A stretch of 64,000 nucleotides of DNA from Sediminibacillus halophilus (GTDB lineage: Bacteria > Bacillota > Bacilli > Bacillales > Amphibacillaceae). The stretch spans positions 806,001 to 870,000 of the forward strand of contig NZ_FNHF01000001.1 of NCBI RefSeq assembly GCF_900103695.1. The letters run 5' to 3'. This document shows positions 17,244 to 25,701 of this stretch, in pieces. The notes beneath the pieces are model-generated. The model did no database searches and had not been told where the DNA came from. It saw nothing but the letters and a program-made list of their open reading frames with translations. Position 1 is the stretch's first letter. The number at the start of each line of letters is the position of its first letter. The position numbers and the translations under genes are program-made.

Positions 17244-17759
17244 TTAATTGAAGTATCTCTTTATACAATCTGTATTTTTAATAACTTCTATTTTGTTTCT
17301 GTGGATGTAATAATTGTTGAAAAAATTAATTTTCCCTACCTCTTCAAAATATCGGTTCCATTTAAACATATTAAAAAATATTTTTAATGTTGGTTTGTAA
17401 TTTGACTTCTCTAATCGAAGTTTTTGTTTAAGAAACCTTTTTATTATTCGGTAGGTTCTTACGGAATATTTTGTATCTAAAAAAATAATTAAATCTGCAT
17501 TTTGGAAACAATTGCTTACCCAGTCCTCGTTGTGCACCCCTTCAATTATCCAACTATCTGATTGTATGATACTATTTAGATACTCTTCTCTTTCCTCTTC
17601 CGTCCTTTTTATATCTTCCGACTTTTCCCTTATCCAAACCACATTATCTAATTCGTAATATGGTACATCTAACTTTAAGGATATTTCTTTTGCTAAAGTT
17701 GTTTTACCACTTCCAACGGAGCCAATAATATGAATCTTTCTTGGGACATTTCTTTCCAA
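17244..17759 (-). CDS. P-loop kinase-like protein (adenylate-kinase / FlaR-like)
   Basis: About 171 aa. Walker A HIIGSVGSGKTTLAKEIS lies at the N-terminus, an ELDNVVW segment follows, and a DLIIFLDT strand plus a basic lid with RTYRIIKRFLKQK. This is the pattern of small AAA/adenylate-kinase-like proteins annotated as DNA-topology modulation protein (FlaR). The frame opens at GTG 17768; TTG at 17757-17759 has the better ribosome site (AGGTGG, 5 nt). Clearly more AT-rich than the lnr genes, so it marks the edge of the accessory region. Substrate unknown. Confidence 0.7.
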   Translation of the reverse strand: MERNVPRKIHIIGSVGSGKTTLAKEISLKLDVPYYELDNVVWIREKSEDIKRTEEEREEYLNSIIQSDSWIIEGVHNEDWVSNCFQNADLIIFLDTKYSVRTYRIIKRFLKQKLRLEKSNYKPTLKIFFNMFKWNRYFEEVGKINFFNNYYIHRNKIEVIKNTDCIKRYFN

Positions 17760-18011
17760 AAAAACCACCTAACCTATATTAATTTATTTCTAAAAACATT
17801 CTGTTTGAGGACATAATTTTCCTTTTTGATTTAAATAATTCTTTACACACTTGTTCTTTAGAAAATTATTCCATAATACTACAGTTGTTCTGCCATTGAG
17901 AATAGTCTTCTTTTCTTCTCGATGGCTTATATATGGGTTTATTTCACTTTTTTATCAATCCCTTCAAGTTAACGCCGGCAAGCATGCTCTAGGGCAAAAG
18001 CCGGAGCATTA

Positions 18012-18046
18012 AAAATGGCCGACCCAGTAATTGGGTCGGCCATTTT
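18012..18046 (-). terminator. terminator belonging to the truncated clpP copy
   Basis: AAAATGGCCGACCCA and TGGGTCGGCCATTTT form a perfect 15-bp stem. The same hairpin, with one change, follows the intact clpP at 23231-23265. Confidence 0.8.
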
Positions 18047-18052
18047 CCTATT

Positions 18053-18370
18053 CTACAGTAAATCCTTGGAATGAATGACTTGATCAATCATCCCGTATTC
18101 TTTCGCTTCTTCGGCGGTCATGAAATAATCACGGTCAGAATCTTTTGCGATTTTTTCGATTGCCTGTCCGGTTCTTTCTGAAATAATCTTGTTAATACGC
18201 TGCCGCATTTGCAAAATCCAACGTGCACTTATTTCCAGATCGGCAGCCTGACCTTTGGCTCCGCCCAGCGGCTGATGAATCAACACTTCACTGTTTGGCA
18301 GGGCCATCCTCTTCCCTTTCGTTCCTGCAACTAATAGCATAGCACGAAAAGATGCGGCCAACCCGGTGCA
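18053..18370 (-). pseudogene. truncated clpP copy (3' half only)
   Basis: Encodes only the last ~100 residues of ClpP (from AASF onward, including catalytic-type His and Asp), lacking the N-terminal half and a proper start. The block 18012-18370, terminator included, aligns without gaps to 23231-23589 of the intact gene with nine mismatches in 359 nt. Changes include Gly to Arg right after the nucleophile motif (AASFG becomes AASFR). Similarity stops abruptly at 18370. It is a recent partial duplication and is not expected to make an active protease. Confidence 0.9.
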
Positions 18371-18849
18371 TATGTTGGTACATCCGACAGTGCCGATTCC
18401 TAAATTATTTTGAGAAGTTTAGAAATAATCTAATTGGATGCGGCTAAAACTTTTGCCCAATGGAAATTTAATGGAAATCAAAATCCCTTTATGTATTGAA
18501 AGGGTACTTTTTTACTATATTAACAATTAAAAATAAAATGTTACAATAATAACAATTATATGTAAACTATCTAAGCATTCTCTCCTAAGATTATAACTAC
18601 TTCGTTTTAAAATCTCACTTCACTCATGGATAACTAAATACACAGAATCATTCAATCTCAATTCTTACATTAAGACAAATCCTGATGTTTTATTATTTCT
18701 AGTTTTTCCCACTCAGCTTTTATACCTACTTCCCCCTCAGTTTCAATAAACGAGAAAGGGAAGAAAAAAACTATAAAAGTCTATGTAACAATTATATATA
18801 GAATCCATAAAGATTGTATAGGAACAAAATTTAGGATCAGGAGGGTGTT
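18371..18849 (+). promoter_or_regulatory. AT-rich upstream region of the sdp-like operon
   Basis: About 480 nt, strongly AT-rich, without a gene. It has three copies of TAACAATTA (18521-18529, 18550-18558, 18786-18794) that might be regulator sites. The sdpA ribosome site GGAGGGTG is at its end. No confident promoter was assigned. Confidence 0.4.
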
Positions 18850-19410
18850 ATGTCTAAGAAAAATAGAATTGAAAGTGAAAGTTATAGTACAATAGGCATG
18901 GTTTCCTTTTTAATTATTTTAATATGGATTACTATATTTTTTTATTCAATACATAGAATGTTGCCAAATAGTCCATTGAAACTGCCTTTTTCTGAACAAA
19001 TTAAAATTGAACAATGGCTTCCGCAAACTTGGGCATTTTATAGTCGTGATCCTAGAAGCGATTTGTTTTTAGCTTATGATGAAAATGGCGAATTAGCCGC
19101 TAATTGGCCAAATAGTTCTATTAAAAATGCTTTTGGGATAAATCGGCATGGAAGAAGTCAAGGAATTGAAATAGGTTTATTAAGATCTAACATTTCGGAT
19201 GAAGATTTCGTTGAATGTGATCCCGGTAACAAAAATTGCAGTGATAATTTAATTAGTCACAGTGTCAAGAACCCATTAGAATATCCAACAATATGTGGGC
19301 AAATAGATATTGTTTTACAAGAGCCCGTCCCTTGGGCCTGGAGTAGAAAACAGACTATTGATATGCCGTCAAAGATTGTGAGGTTAGATGTATCTTGTTC
19401 AATAGATTAG
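18850..19410 (+). CDS. sdpA: SdpA-family protein of an SDP-type toxin system
   Basis: 186 aa. One N-terminal membrane helix (residues ~17-38) and an extracytoplasmic or cytosolic domain with PQTWAFYSRDPRSD, close to the PQGWGFF.K.PR motif of B. subtilis SdpA, and GINRHGRSQGIEIG. In B. subtilis SdpA and SdpB are both needed to mature the SdpC toxin. Here sdpA is longer than the ~158 aa of B. subtilis. AGGAGGGTG lies before the ATG. It overlaps sdpB by 16 bp. AT-rich compared with flanking genes, suggesting transfer. Assignment rests on motif plus the sdpABC order. Confidence 0.85.
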   Translation: MSKKNRIESESYSTIGMVSFLIILIWITIFFYSIHRMLPNSPLKLPFSEQIKIEQWLPQTWAFYSRDPRSDLFLAYDENGELAANWPNSSIKNAFGINRHGRSQGIEIGLLRSNISDEDFVECDPGNKNCSDNLISHSVKNPLEYPTICGQIDIVLQEPVPWAWSRKQTIDMPSKIVRLDVSCSID

Positions 19411-20372
19411 GTAGATTTGTAATAAGATGGACATGGGCTGACTCTCCTTGGACAAATGTATATGGATTATCAAGAACTGTAATCGCTTCTATGTTAGCGC
19501 TAACATTAGCTGTGAATCATGCTAGTATTTTATTTCGCCCCGCTGCAGGAATTTCTGAATATCCTCAATGTAGCACTTCAAGTATAAGTATCTTTTGTTT
19601 AGTTCCTAATGATTATCTATATCTTAACATCGTGAAATGGATTGCTGTACTACTGTTGGTAGTTGTCGCTTCAGGATGGAGGCCTAGAATAACAGGGATT
19701 GTCCAGGCTTGGATAGCATACAGTATTCAAGCATCAGCCGTTACTCTTGATGGAGGGGAACAAGTTGCAATGGTAATCTCTATTCTTCTTTTACCTTTGA
19801 CCCTTACAGACCCAAGAAGGTGGCATTGGAGTAATCTGTCAAAAGCTGATTATTATAATTCAAATATTTATAGCGCTTTAATAGCTAAACTTAATTTAGT
19901 ATTTATAAGAATTCAAGTTTCAATCATTTATTTTCATGCATTTGTTGGCAAACTCAATGAGGAAGAGTGGTTAAATGGTACTGCAGTCTATTATTATTTA
20001 AATGATATCATGTTGGGTTCTCTTCCTTTTCTATCTAATTCACTAAACCTTTTATTAACTAGCAAGTTTGTAGTAGTAATTACTTGGGGCACACTAGTGA
20101 TAGAAGCAATGATGTTTATTGGGTTATTCGTATCCAAGAAGTATTGGAAATATCTCTTATATTTAGGAATGCTTTTGCACAGTGGTATTGCCGTAGTAAT
20201 AGGATTATATACATTTTCATTGATTATGTTTGCGGCATTACTTTTATATTTTAGACCAGTAGAATCAGAGATTAATTTCAAATCTCTTGGTGGAATTAAG
20301 AATTTTAATTTTTTTAATACAAAAAAACAGTTTTTTAAAGGAGGTGATGTTGAATTTAAACGCATAAAGTAA
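19395..20372 (+). CDS. sdpB: SdpB-family HTTM membrane protein
   Basis: 325 aa, multi-pass membrane protein of the HTTM (horizontally transferred transmembrane) family to which SdpB and vitamin K-dependent carboxylase-like proteins belong. N-terminal WTWADSPWTNVYGLSRT is SdpB-like. Membrane segments are visible at about 27-48, 75-93, 97-115, 120-137, 170-190, 225-245 and 250-275. The TTG start overlaps the end of sdpA, with GAGG about 11 nt upstream. Its role, by analogy, is processing or maturation of the SdpC precursor at the membrane. Confidence 0.85.
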   Translation: MFNRLGRFVIRWTWADSPWTNVYGLSRTVIASMLALTLAVNHASILFRPAAGISEYPQCSTSSISIFCLVPNDYLYLNIVKWIAVLLLVVVASGWRPRITGIVQAWIAYSIQASAVTLDGGEQVAMVISILLLPLTLTDPRRWHWSNLSKADYYNSNIYSALIAKLNLVFIRIQVSIIYFHAFVGKLNEEEWLNGTAVYYYLNDIMLGSLPFLSNSLNLLLTSKFVVVITWGTLVIEAMMFIGLFVSKKYWKYLLYLGMLLHSGIAVVIGLYTFSLIMFAALLLYFRPVESEINFKSLGGIKNFNFFNTKKQFFKGGDVEFKRIK

Positions 20373-20454
20373 TTGCATTAGTAGGGGAAACTCCTATAGA
20401 CAAAACATAAGTAAAAATTAGAACTAAGCATCAATTTCTAGAAAGGAGGAAGTT

Positions 20455-21060
20455 ATGTTAAAAAAATACCTCGTTACTATTTTATCCATGACCATTATAT
20501 TTACTATGATTTCAGCCAGTTTTACTTCAGCCCAATCAACAATTAATCTTAATAATTATGATGGCAAAACCATATACAGGGGGTTAGTCTTTGGTCAAGG
20601 ACCAGTTAGTGAATTGCTATCTGATATTTGGACTGAGGAACAGAAGAAAATAAATAAATCTGAAGAAAATGTAAAAAGAGCAGAAAAAATTTTAAATGAG
20701 ATGGAAAATGTCAACCCAAATTTTTTTAATGAGTTCGAGCAAGCAATAAAGAGTGGAAATCACAAGGCAACTTACAGTGCTATCGTAAAAGGATCAGAAG
20801 TATTGCAACAAGCTATAAAAAATTTAGATTTTGATGTATCAAACCCAAATGGTGAGTTTAATGGAAATTGCATGGCAGCAGTTGCCGTAGGCATTGTCTT
20901 TGTTGCTGGAATATATGTTCTTAATGCAGCAATAGCAGCGAATGGTCTTGTTGTTGCTAATGTTGCAGCAGCGTATAATGAGACAGTAAGTAGTAATTCA
21001 GTATCCGGGGATATGGAGCTAGAGATGCTTGTGAATAAAATTGTAGATTCTGTACAATAA
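20455..21060 (+). CDS. sdpC: SdpC-family secreted toxin precursor
   Basis: 201 aa. A Sec signal peptide (residues 1-26, ending TSA) is followed by the family-typical YDGKTIYRGLVFGQGPVSELL, which matches FSGEDYFRGLLFGQGEVGKL of B. subtilis SdpC as I recall it. Then come a helical pro-region and a hydrophobic core at about 136-176 (VAVGIVFVAGIYVLNAAIAA), corresponding to the mature 42-residue SDP toxin, and a C-terminal tail. Only one cysteine (C139) is present, whereas B. subtilis SDP has two joined by a disulfide. Ribosome site AAAGGAGG. The mature peptide probably kills related cells by collapsing membrane potential, by analogy. Confidence 0.87.
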   Translation: MLKKYLVTILSMTIIFTMISASFTSAQSTINLNNYDGKTIYRGLVFGQGPVSELLSDIWTEEQKKINKSEENVKRAEKILNEMENVNPNFFNEFEQAIKSGNHKATYSAIVKGSEVLQQAIKNLDFDVSNPNGEFNGNCMAAVAVGIVFVAGIYVLNAAIAANGLVVANVAAAYNETVSSNSVSGDMELEMLVNKIVDSVQ

Positions 21061-21352
21061 CATTATAAAAGGATGGGATTTCCCCACTCTTCTCTAATGA
21101 GAAGTAAAATGCAAAAAGGCAGAATCATAGTCGGCGGTTAGATATGGGGCCTTAGCAGCATGTTTCAACTAGTCAATCCGCCGATTTCTTTTACACACAT
21201 ACCATTGTTACTACCATAACTTTACTCCTCATTTAACTAACACTCTAATATTTTTGTTAATCAGATGAGAAAAAATGATTTCAGCTGACATTTTAAATAC
21301 CCTGGAATATGCTTTAATAAGAACATATGGGTAGTGAAATAGGAGGAATTTT

Positions 21353-21871
21353 ATGAGGGAAGATAACAAAAATGTGTATCGAGAAGTCCAGCGACCACGA
21401 CAATTGTGGTTATGGGGTTTGATTTTACTGGGTGTTGCTTACATGTGGTATTGGTTCATTCAACAAATTATTTATGATGTAGATATAGGGAATAACCCTG
21501 CACCAGATGTGATAACAATAGTTTTTTGGTTGGTTTTTGGAGTCGCTCTCCCAGGATTGTTTGGATTACTAAAGCTTATAATAGAAGTTCATACGGATGG
21601 AATTTATATTCGTTTTTTCCCGTTTAATTTTCAATATAAGAAATACCTTTTCAGGAATCTAAACGACTATGAAAGGATTACTTACAACTCACTAAAAAAA
21701 TTTGGCGGTTGGGGAATCCGCATTAATACAAAAGGTGAAATTGCTTATAATATGAGTGGAACAGAAGGCATAAAATTAAAGTTGAAAGATAATACAGTGA
21801 TAATCGGCACTCAAGAACCGGATCAATTAAAAAAAGCATTAGATTCAGTACTAAAACACAATAAAGACTAG
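21353..21871 (+). CDS. two-TM protein, DUF6141-like, copy next to sdpC
   Basis: 172 aa. N-terminal REVQRPRQLWLWG, two membrane helices (residues ~20-39 and ~53-78), then a cytoplasmic beta-rich domain (YERITYNSLKKFGGWGIR...) of PH-like appearance. A paralogue with about three-quarters identity is at 25702-26220. I associate the family with DUF6141, function unknown, but am not certain of the number. AGGAGG precedes the ATG. It lies 292 nt after sdpC, with no SdpI homologue around, so it is one candidate for toxin immunity; equally it may be a passenger of the duplicated block. Confidence 0.8.
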   Translation: MREDNKNVYREVQRPRQLWLWGLILLGVAYMWYWFIQQIIYDVDIGNNPAPDVITIVFWLVFGVALPGLFGLLKLIIEVHTDGIYIRFFPFNFQYKKYLFRNLNDYERITYNSLKKFGGWGIRINTKGEIAYNMSGTEGIKLKLKDNTVIIGTQEPDQLKKALDSVLKHNKD

Positions 21872-22069
21872 TCATCAAACAGGTGATGTTAATAATAAGA
21901 CAAACTTAACAAAAAACTAAAAGAATGGTAAAATGATTGCTTTTTTATAATCACTTACACACAACAGAATATATGAATAAAAATAAAGCGCTTACTGGTT
22001 TTATTAAAACGGAAAATGCATATATTAAATATTCAATATATATAACTCTTTCATATTCGGGCAGTATAT

Positions 22070-22252
22070 TTATCGGTTTTTTTGTTTATAAAACACTAGG
22101 ATGACCAAGTATTTATTCGCCTTGGTATAGCCTTTATATTCATCAATGATGAACCCTTTGGTCTTGCCACCTCGGCGAATGTGGTTTTTTTGCAATATTA
22201 TAAACTCGGGATCCCCACTTAGTGTTGAGTTTCTTCGAATTTTACCGCACAT
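22070..22252 (-). mobile_element. possible ISL3-type transposase remnant
   Basis: A 60-codon frame contains HIRRGGKTKGFIIDEYKGYTK-like sequence, which recalls the IDEFKG box around the first catalytic Asp of ISL3-family transposases (IDEYKG here). No start, no upstream or downstream continuation and no inverted ends were found, so at most a scrap remains. Resemblance is by eye. Confidence 0.35.
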
Positions 22253-22394
22253 GTTACTTCGAATAGTCGCGAGGAGTAAAGATAGGACTTTTTGTATTTA
22301 AATAAAAATTCCCTAAACCCTCAATATTATAGAGACGAAAAAAGCCCATGAAAACTGCCCTTCCCTTTTAGGATAAACATTTTTTTCTTAATCA

Positions 22395-22797
22395 CGTACC
22401 GCAATAAGTCTGATATGGATGGACGGTCGGATGGTTCTGGTAATTCAGTATAAGGCTCCTGTTTGTCGGTATAAGCATACGGCGCGGAAAGTATTTCATT
22501 AAGTCGCTCTGTCAAGGTGAAATCCCCTTTTTGCACTGCAGCTTACAATGCTTCCTCTTTCCTGGAAATCCTTTCCTGTCAATCAAACTTTGAAACCAAT
22601 CCATAAACGCTGATGTACCATGCATTGTTGTTTTCTCCGTTTGGCCTCATTTCAAAGCGCGGAAAGTATTGATAAAATCGGTATCGTGTTCTTCCATGAT
22701 GTAGGGCAAGTCTTGAATCAACACTTCATCTTGCTCCTCCTGATTGTAGAGCTTAAGCTTTTCCCTCATTTCCGCAAGCCAATAATGATCATAGAAA
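22395..22797 (-). pseudogene. decayed fragment of selO (3' third)
   Basis: Matches the 3' part of intact selO (26415-27878). The segments [11 protein letters not shown]...MEEHDTDFINTFRAL and [20 protein letters not shown] are recognisable. A roughly 80-nt internal deletion and a 4-nt insertion near the end (changing ...RPYQTYCGT into ...RPSISDLL) break it. Similarity ends near 22797, and nothing of the N-terminal two thirds remains. It sits after the DUF6141-like gene exactly as intact selO sits after its paralogue. Confidence 0.88.
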
Positions 22798-22850
22798 TCA
22801 GACCCTCTATCCAAACAAGACAATGTTCTAATCAAATATTAAATAGCTAG

Positions 22851-23116
22851 TCATCAGTTAGCAGGCAAGTCTATTGGTGTACTCATCTATCCTTACCTCC
22901 AGAACTTCCTTCTTATTCAAGAATCCCCCTCCTTATCACTTTGTTTTTTGTCCTTCGAAGTTAAGATGTATTTTAATTAGGGATGGTTCCATTTTTTTAT
23001 AGGAAAATAAATAAAAAGGCTGTCATTAATTTCAAATTAAGTTGCGATACCTATCGCAATAATTTAAAAAAGCAAGCCTAATTTATATTGCCTTATGTTT
23101 CTGTTTGCAATTAAAT
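22851..23116. other. gene-free stretch with perfect palindrome
   Basis: No coding sequence is supported. TTGCGATA-CC-TATCGCAA (23042-23059) is a perfect 8-bp inverted repeat of operator-like size, but no adjacent gene start makes its role clear. Confidence 0.35.
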
Positions 23117-23153
23117 ATAAAATGGCTCAGTATGATGGACTGAGCCATTTTAT
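23117..23153. terminator. orphan intrinsic terminator-like hairpin
   Basis: ATAAAATGGCTCA (23117-23129) and TGAGCCATTTTAT (23141-23153) form a perfect 13-bp stem with an 11-nt loop and T/A runs both ways. No intact gene ends here, so it is probably left over from a lost gene or marks an untracked small RNA. Confidence 0.6.
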
Positions 23154-23230
23154 TATATCCATTTTTTGTAGCTTGTTGAAGTAACTTCCCCGTTTGAATT
23201 AGAACGAAAACCGAATCATTATTAAGGAAG

Positions 23231-23265
23231 AAAATGGCCGACCCAGTAATTGGATCGGCCATTTT
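23231..23265 (-). terminator. terminator of clpP
   Basis: AAAATGGCCGAcCCA and TGGaTCGGCCATTTT form a long stem with one mismatch, followed by Ts on the minus strand, 6 nt after the clpP stop. Twin of 18012-18046. Confidence 0.85.
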
Positions 23266-23271
23266 CCTATT

Positions 23272-23865
23272 CTACAGTAAATCCTTGGAATGAATGACTT
23301 CATCAATCATCCCGTATTCTTTCGCTTCTTCGGCGGTCATGAAATAATCACGGTCAGAATCTTTTGCGATTTTTTCGATTGGCTGTCCGGTTCTTTCGGA
23401 AATAATCTTGTTAATACGCTGCCGCATTTGCAAAATCCGGCGTGCACTTATTTCCAGATCGGCAGCCTGACCTTTGGCACCGCCCAGCGGCTGATGAATC
23501 AACACTTCACTGTTTGGCAGGGCCATCCTCTTCCCTTTCGTTCCTGCAACTAATAGCATAGCACCAAAAGATGCGGCCAACCCAGTGCAGATTGTCTGAA
23601 TATCCGGCTTGATAAATTGCATCGTGTCATAAATCGCAAAACCGGCTGTAATCGAGCCACCAGGACTGTTAATATACAACGATATATCTTTCTCCGGATC
23701 TTCTGCAGCAAGAAACAGTAACTGCGCCACCACACTGTTGGCTGTCTCATCTGTCACTTCTGAACCGAGAAAGATGATGCGATCCTTTAACAGGCGTGAG
23801 TAAATGTCATAGGAACGCTCTCCACGATTTGTCTGTTCCACCACATAAGGTATTACATTGGACAT
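23272..23865 (-). CDS. clpP: ATP-dependent Clp protease proteolytic subunit
   Basis: 197 aa, full length, cytoplasmic serine protease that forms tetradecamers fed by Clp ATPases. N-terminal [20 protein letters not shown], oxyanion INSPGGS (66-72), nucleophile S99 in [10 protein letters not shown]124 in LIHQPLGGA and D173 complete the triad. ATG at 23863-23865 follows AAGGGAG by 8 nt; the frame opens at 23934 inside the sigma gene. It lies 17 nt after an ECF sigma factor gene, not in the usual clpP neighbourhood, so it may be a second, stress-regulated ClpP. Its 3' half is copied at 18012-18370. Confidence 0.93.
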   Translation of the reverse strand: MSNVIPYVVEQTNRGERSYDIYSRLLKDRIIFLGSEVTDETANSVVAQLLFLAAEDPEKDISLYINSPGGSITAGFAIYDTMQFIKPDIQTICTGLAASFGAMLLVAGTKGKRMALPNSEVLIHQPLGGAKGQAADLEISARRILQMRQRINKIISERTGQPIEKIAKDSDRDYFMTAEEAKEYGMIDEVIHSKDLL

Positions 23866-23882
23866 TTCCTTAACTCCCTTCG

Positions 23883-24683
23883 TTATGCCGCGAAGGAAAC
23901 CTCCCCCTCCATTAAGACTAGTATAGACTGCCACTCTTGTCGGTAAAACGGGATAGTCATCATACTACCATCGGACAACAGAATAGCAACAAGTAGATAA
24001 GAAGCGTTTGCCCCTGAAACAGGCTGGATTGAAATTGAGGCAGCAGGCAAGCCGGAAAATCCAAAAGCCATGACAGGATTCTGCGATTCTGTTTTAAAAA
24101 GCTCGACGACCTTTTGCGGGTTGTCACTTTGTATCGCCGCGACATAGCCGGCTACATTCCCCCCGCCATTGTCGGTGTCTTCGAAGTTGCTTCGACGTTT
24201 TAACGCAGCCCTAGCCCTGTGAAGCGCTGCCTTTACCGCACCTTCACTCGTTTCGATCAATTCCGCTGTCTCCAAGGCAGTGTACCCAAAGCCTTCAGTC
24301 AAAAGCAGAGACACGCGCTGTTTGGGGGACAACCGACGCAAAGCCGTTTCAATTGCTCCCCAAGCAAAGTCCGTATCCGCTGTTTTCTCCGCAGGCAGAC
24401 TAGATAACTCCCTGTTGAAGTCTTCATCCGGCTTTCGTTTACGGTACTGATCGATCCAGGTATTCGAAGCGATTCGGTACAAGTATGCTTTGGTGATTGA
24501 CTTCGTTTCTTTCCTATAGCTTTGAAAGGCTTTTGCCAGCGTTTCCTGCATAAGGTCTTCCCCATCCCACTTTGATCTGGTCAGAGAAATGCAATAGTTC
24601 TTCAAATGAGGCACATAAGCTTCGATAGCATTTGTGAAGGTTTCCTTCGTTTCGGCTGGAGTTTGTTTAACAAGCGGCCGCAT
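23883..24683 (-). CDS. ECF-type RNA polymerase sigma factor with C-terminal extension
   Basis: 266 aa. Region 2 at ~20-85 ([35 protein letters not shown]) and region 4 at ~110-165 ([34 protein letters not shown]) are intact. A ~95-residue C-terminal extension follows, with a helical [16 protein letters not shown] segment and a beta-rich end, as in ECF groups that carry a regulatory tail instead of a separate anti-sigma. AAGGAGTGA fixes ATG at 24681-24683. No anti-sigma gene is adjacent; clpP is co-transcribed downstream, and the unit may autoregulate. Confidence 0.88.
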   Translation of the reverse strand: MRPLVKQTPAETKETFTNAIEAYVPHLKNYCISLTRSKWDGEDLMQETLAKAFQSYRKETKSITKAYLYRIASNTWIDQYRKRKPDEDFNRELSSLPAEKTADTDFAWGAIETALRRLSPKQRVSLLLTEGFGYTALETAELIETSEGAVKAALHRARAALKRRSNFEDTDNGGGNVAGYVAAIQSDNPQKVVELFKTESQNPVMAFGFSGLPAASISIQPVSGANASYLLVAILLSDGSMMTIPFYRQEWQSILVLMEGEVSFAA

Positions 24684-24814
24684 TGCCAATCACTCCTTGA
24701 ATTTAGTCTTTCACTTATTATAAACGAAAAGTGGAGTAAAAAAGATACGGGTGTTTGAAATTAAGCGTAAAAAACTGCCCATCCTCCTTAAGGTGAGCAG
24801 TCTTCTTATAAGTC

Positions 24815-24899
24815 ATGTGCCGCAAATAGTCTGATCTGGACGGCTGGTCAGTTCTGGCAATTCAGTATAAGACTCCTGTTCGTCTGTATAAGCATATGG
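24815..24899 (-). pseudogene. short selO 3'-end remnant
   Basis: 85 nt matching the last ~28 codons of selO (AYTDEQESYTELP-like, then CGT) with about 85% identity, upstream of the ECF sigma gene. Together with the larger fragment at 22395-22797 this is the third copy of the selO tail in 5 kb. No function expected. Confidence 0.75.
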
Positions 24900-25025
24900 A
24901 TAAGATAAGTGCCAAATTCGCACAACACTTAACTTCTATAAAATAATTAAACACATTTTATCTACTGCTTATCCATCAAGTAAGGTATCATCTAATCAAA
25001 CAACATTGCTTTATAACCTCTCTAA

Positions 25026-25463
25026 TTATCTGATTTTCTCCGCCAACTCCAAAATAATCCCTTCAGGCCCGCGAACGTAGCATAACTTATAAGTGTCTTC
25101 GTAATTTTGTATCTCTCCAAAAAGTTCCGTGCCTTTCTTTTTCAATTTGGCCACCACACCTTCAATATCTTCAACAGCAAAGGCAATATGCCGGAGCCCC
25201 AAAGTATTTGCAAAAGACTGCTGCATACCTTTATCATCTACCGGTGTATGGAATTTGACCAGCTCCAAAGTTGCCTGACCGTCCGGCATCCCTAACATAA
25301 CAACCGTCTCTCTAACGCCATGAAGTCCAATTATTCGCTCTACCCACTCTCCTTCCACTTCTCCCTCTCCAAGCATTTCAAGGCCAAAATCGAGAAAAAA
25401 ATCTTTAGCAGCAGAGAGATCGTTTACGATTACACCTACATGGTCTATTCTACTAATTTTCAT
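25026..25463 (-). CDS. VOC-family (glyoxalase-like) protein
   Basis: 145 aa, one glyoxalase/bleomycin-resistance/dioxygenase unit made of two beta-alpha-beta-beta-beta modules: RIDHVGVIVNDLSAAKDFF at the start, RHIAFAVEDIEGVVAKL in the second module, metal-ligand candidates H10-ish, E (LELVKF), H and E (ILELAEK). AAAAAGGAGG 8 nt before the ATG at 25461-25463 fixes the start; the frame opens at 25526. Resembles methylmalonyl-CoA epimerase/lactoylglutathione-lyase-like proteins. Substrate unknown. Confidence 0.85.
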   Translation of the reverse strand: MKISRIDHVGVIVNDLSAAKDFFLDFGLEMLGEGEVEGEWVERIIGLHGVRETVVMLGMPDGQATLELVKFHTPVDDKGMQQSFANTLGLRHIAFAVEDIEGVVAKLKKKGTELFGEIQNYEDTYKLCYVRGPEGIILELAEKIR

Positions 25464-25701
25464 ATCCTTACCTCCTTTTTCCTGTTGTTTTGCCATTTCT
25501 GTATTCTTGATAAGTTTGTTTATCATTCTATTTCGCCAAATACAGAATTTATCCTCTCAACAACCTGGCTCGATTTTTGAACCAAATAAACCGCTCTTGG
25601 CTAACTTGCCTGTTAGTTGAATAAGAAACAAATTCCCATCGTTCCCGCCCCCTGAATTGTGCTTTAATAGAAGTATAGAGTAAGGAAAAAGGAGAATCTT
25701 A

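Noticed and set aside
21353-21871. Calling the protein SdpI
   Set aside because: It has two membrane helices and a soluble domain, not the multi-helix SdpI/DUF1648 plan.
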